From: Neorhizobium vignae
Lineage (GTDB): Bacteria > Pseudomonadota > Alphaproteobacteria > Rhizobiales > Rhizobiaceae
Reading direction: 5' to 3'
Length of the DNA: 64,000 nt
Assembly: GCF_000732195.1 (NCBI RefSeq)
Contig: NZ_JNNU01000004.1
Location: forward strand, 1 to 64,000
In this document: in pieces, positions 61,543 to 64,000 of the stretch
Position numbering within the stretch: the first letter of the stretch is position 1
Layout: each line of letters opens with the position of its first letter
Program-made: the position numbers and the translations under genes
The notes under the pieces: generated by a model
What the model was told of the DNA's origin: nothing
What the model saw: only the letters and a program-made list of their open reading frames with translations
Databases searched by the model: none

Positions 61543-61562
61543 CGGAGAGGTTTCCCTCTCCG
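61543..61562 (-). terminator. Terminator after the chemoreceptor gene
   Basis: CGGAGAGG pairs with CCTCTCCG around a short loop, followed on the minus strand by TTTTCTCTTTTG. It lies 31 bp after the chemoreceptor stop at 61594. Confidence 0.75.
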
Positions 61563-61593
61563 CTTTCCTATTCGACTGATATGGGAACCTGGA

Positions 61594-63621
61594 TCAGAAT
61601 TCTTCCCATTCTCCGGCAACCGCAGCCGTTGCGACGGCCGCTCCGCCGAAGGCCCGCGAGAGCGCACCCGTCATCGCCTTTACCGGAGAGACGCGCGGCC
61701 GATGGACGGCAGCTGCCGCGACCGGCCGCGACGTCTTGACCGGTTCGGCAACGCGCTCGCCCTCCTGACCGATGTCGAAATTGGAGACGAGTGCAAACAG
61801 GCTGTCGGCCTCGGAAGACAATGTCTGCGTCGCCGCGGACGTCTCCTCGACCATGGCGGCATTCTGCTGCGTCACCTGGTCCATCTGGTTGACGGCGGTA
61901 TTGACCTCGGCAAGCCCCGTCGCCTGCTCGCGGGAAGCGACGGCGATCGAATGGATATGATCGTTGATGCGCAGCACGCGGGTTTCGATTTCCGACAGTG
62001 CCTCGCCGGTCTTCTGGACCAGCATCACGCCTCCGGCGACTTCCTCGCCGGACTTGCTGATCAGCGCCTTGATGCCCTTTGCCGCACTTGCCGAGCGCTG
62101 GGCGAGTTCGCGGACCTCCTGAGCGACGACCGCAAAACCCTTGCCGGCTTCGCCTGCACGGGCGGCCTCGACGCCGGCGTTCAGTGCCAGAAGGTTGGTC
62201 TGGAAGGCGATTTCGTCGATGACATTGGTGATCTGGGCGATCTCGCGGGAGGCCTGCTCTATACGGCCCATCGCATCGACGGCGCTCCGCACCACCTCGC
62301 CCGACTGGACCGCGCTCTGCTTGGCCTCGCTGACCATGACGGTTGCCTCATGCGCCCGCTCGGTCGACGTCTTGACGACGGCGGTGATCTCAGCGAGCGC
62401 TGCCGATGTTTCTTCCAGCGCTGCGGCCTGCTGTTCGGTGCGACGGGACAGATCATTGGTGGCGCGGCTCAGCTCGGCGGCGCTGCCGTTGATGGAGCCA
62501 GTGGCGGTGCGGACATTCCGCATCGTGCCGCGCAGCGTATCCATGGTACCGTTGACATTGTGCTGCAGCTCGGCAAATGCGCCCTTGAAATTGCCTCGCA
62601 TGCTGTCGGTAAGGTCGCCCTCGGCAAGGCTTTTGACGACGCGTCGGGTTTCCGACACTCCGGCATCGACGCTCCCGACCAGCATGTCGACGTCACGAGC
62701 GAAACGATCGAGGCTTTCCTCGCCCCATTGCTTGTCGATGCGGCGGGTAAAATCCCCTTCCGCGGCGGCCGCGACGACGGCGGCCATACGCGCCTGGAGG
62801 TCGTCGTTCTTGCCACGCATGGTCGCTTCGGAAACATTCATGCGAGCGACTTCGATGCCGTTCCTGCGGAAGATCTCGATCGCGGCTGCCATGTCGCCGA
62901 TCTCGTCGGCGCGGTTCGCACCGTTGACGACCGTGTCGAACTCGCCGGAGGCAATATGTTTCATCGCCCGTGTCAGATCGGTGATCGGCTGGCTCAGCTG
63001 GCGGCGCCCCAGATAGAGACCGAAACCGGCACCTGCGGCAACGCCTGCAAGAGTGACTGCGGAGACAAGTATGAAAAGGGTCCGCGTGAAGCTATTGAGC
63101 TCTTCATTGACCGCAGCGAGGACGGCCTTGTCGGTGCCGACGATAGCATCGATCTCGACCTGATAGGCTTTGCGGTTGCTGCGGTTGGCGTCGTTGTTGC
63201 CCTGCTCGTTGGCGGCAGCCGGGCTCACCTCCCGGCCCAAGCGGGCGGTCTCGGTCCGGAAGCCGTTGAACTCCCTGGAACGGGCAAGCAGCTTATCGAA
63301 TACGGCGCGCTCGTCGGCCGGGACGATCTTGTCCCATTCCTTCAGAAGCTTGCCCATTTCATCGAGATACGCGAGGATGCCATCGGCGAATTTTGCGGCC
63401 TCCTTGGTATCCTTCGACATGTAGACACCGCGAGATTCCATGACGACGGCGGTGACGAGCCGGTTCAGGTGTTCGCCCTTATGCGCCCGGTCTGCGGCCA
63501 ATTCGTATTGAACCATCATCTGGCGATATTCGGCCATGGCAAATAGCGCCATGCCGCCGATAAAGCAGGCGACAAGGCTCATGAGGCCTACGAGGAGGTT
63601 GATTTTCCCTCGAATTTTCAT
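61594..63621 (-). CDS. Methyl-accepting chemotaxis protein with CheR-binding tail
   Basis: The 675-residue receptor has a membrane helix at about 10-28, a periplasmic four-helix-bundle-like sensor (30-188), a second helix (about 189-212), a HAMP domain ([20 protein letters not shown]), and a long cytoplasmic coiled coil. The signalling tip is [20 protein letters not shown], then [20 protein letters not shown]. The last residues are EWEEF, matching the xWxxF pentapeptide that tethers CheR and CheB. It probably signals through the chemotaxis kinase array at the pole. The upstream region carries an AT-rich motif shared with 38749. Confidence 0.93.
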   Translation of the reverse strand: MKIRGKINLLVGLMSLVACFIGGMALFAMAEYRQMMVQYELAADRAHKGEHLNRLVTAVVMESRGVYMSKDTKEAAKFADGILAYLDEMGKLLKEWDKIVPADERAVFDKLLARSREFNGFRTETARLGREVSPAAANEQGNNDANRSNRKAYQVEIDAIVGTDKAVLAAVNEELNSFTRTLFILVSAVTLAGVAAGAGFGLYLGRRQLSQPITDLTRAMKHIASGEFDTVVNGANRADEIGDMAAAIEIFRRNGIEVARMNVSEATMRGKNDDLQARMAAVVAAAAEGDFTRRIDKQWGEESLDRFARDVDMLVGSVDAGVSETRRVVKSLAEGDLTDSMRGNFKGAFAELQHNVNGTMDTLRGTMRNVRTATGSINGSAAELSRATNDLSRRTEQQAAALEETSAALAEITAVVKTSTERAHEATVMVSEAKQSAVQSGEVVRSAVDAMGRIEQASREIAQITNVIDEIAFQTNLLALNAGVEAARAGEAGKGFAVVAQEVRELAQRSASAAKGIKALISKSGEEVAGGVMLVQKTGEALSEIETRVLRINDHIHSIAVASREQATGLAEVNTAVNQMDQVTQQNAAMVEETSAATQTLSSEADSLFALVSNFDIGQEGERVAEPVKTSRPVAAAAVHRPRVSPVKAMTGALSRAFGGAAVATAAVAGEWEEF

Positions 63622-63954
63622 TTCTTACCCTTCCAGACGGGACTTATCACGCGAGGAAGACAGGCCCGTAACCCAGATTTTCTTCCATTCAATTGCTAAA
63701 ATTAGGCTTTAGAAATTAACGAAACACTTAGAGAAAAAGTGGCTACGCAGCCCCGGCGGGCATGACTTTTCCCGGCGCGCGCCTCGGTTGAGATATTTGA
63801 CATTTGACAGGGAGGATGGCTCGCGCCTACTATTTTTCACCCCTAAATTCATGGGGGATATTAGTTCGAACGCACCTCCAATGTCGCACCAGCAGACGGG
63901 ACCGATAAAGATCGGGCGGCTCTCGGCCTACAGGCCCAAAAATCCCGGCAGCGA
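63622..63954. other. Intergenic region upstream of the chemoreceptor gene
   Basis: No gene is seen in about 330 bp. It includes an AT-rich 27-bp motif (63708-63734) similar to one at 38749-38775, probably part of the chemoreceptor promoter. The right end leads into a strong outward-facing promoter. Confidence 0.5.
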
Positions 63955-63984
63955 TTGACTTTTGCGGCGGAGTCCTCTTATAAG
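63955..63984 (+). promoter_or_regulatory. Strong sigma-70 promoter at the window edge, rRNA-operon-like
   Basis: TTGACT (63955-63960) and TATAAG (63979-63984) are 18 bp apart and followed by CCGCCCACG. The same TTGACT, GC-rich spacer, TATA box and GCCGCCCACG start region is characteristic of rhizobial rRNA operon promoters. The gene it drives lies beyond the window, so this is inference. Confidence 0.6.
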
Positions 63985-64000
63985 CCGCCCACGTTCAGCT

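Noticed and set aside
61474..63546. Very long plus-strand frame opposite the chemoreceptor
   Set aside because: It is the antisense shadow of a clear MCP gene in high-GC DNA; composition is Asp/Gly/Arg-rich without motifs.
1..64000. CRISPR arrays, insertion sequences and plasmid replication genes
   Set aside because: No regularly spaced repeat array with unique spacers, no transposase and no rep or par genes were found. The 25-bp palindrome array has only three units with near-identical spacers.

Overview
The window looks like a chromosomal segment of a high-GC alphaproteobacterium of the Rhizobiales, most likely Rhizobiaceae (Rhizobium, Agrobacterium or Neorhizobium-like). The evidence is the gcrA cell-cycle regulator, the argD-argF-hslO order, a SAM-II riboswitch ahead of metZ, the long double-domain dCTP deaminase, a DUF6074-type small protein and a phoR/ppk2 pair. 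The genus cannot be fixed from sequence alone.

Positions 1 to about 13,064 are an accessory island. It ends with a tyrosine recombinase whose stop lies 31 bp from the 3' end of tRNA-Gly(CCC), the usual arrangement for an element integrated into a tRNA. The other end was not found and probably lies left of the window. The island holds a decayed phage lysis cassette (overlapping spanin-like pair and an endolysin broken by an internal deletion), another phage-like gene broken by two amber stops and a frameshift, many orphan small genes, an NDRT/TIR-fold protein that could be a defence effector, and repeated DNA motifs. These motifs are three 25-bp-spaced palindromes, four copies of AGTATAGTGTACT, and a 12-bp inverted repeat. 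Coding density is low and several stretches look like decaying genes.

From 13.2 to 28.4 kb the sequence is core genome: dcd, SAM-II riboswitch and metZ, apaG with an inverted repeat in its leader, a frameshifted tannase-family esterase, the argD-argF-hslO series, gcrA behind a dense cluster of GANTC (CcrM) sites, a PACE efflux protein, phoR without the pst genes beside it, ppk2, a nitronate monooxygenase and tRNA-Thr(CGT).

From 28.7 to 37.1 kb is a catabolic region. An operon encodes an alpha/beta hydrolase, protocatechuate 4,5-dioxygenase-like LigA and LigB subunits and a YciI-like protein. Nearby are a MetE-like methyltransferase, an RraA/CHA-aldolase-like protein overlapping a DHDPS-family lyase, an FAD oxidoreductase and a 2-hydroxyacid dehydrogenase. 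The canonical middle steps of the 4,5-cleavage pathway are absent, so the substrate is uncertain.

From 37 to 64 kb come xth, a tight acyl carrier protein/acyl-AMP ligase/NAD-synthase-like cassette with a convergent GNAT protein, fadD, pgi, fructokinase, pyrE, a GGDEF protein, pyrC, a Sel1-repeat protein, a hydroxyproline-epimerase-like enzyme with an SDR lacking the catalytic lysine, a GT39 membrane transferase, a LysR-controlled flavin-oxidase/DUF1348 pair, tRNA-Arg(ACG), a membrane histidine kinase and a chemoreceptor ending in EWEEF. A strong sigma-70 promoter resembling rhizobial rRNA promoters sits at the right edge.
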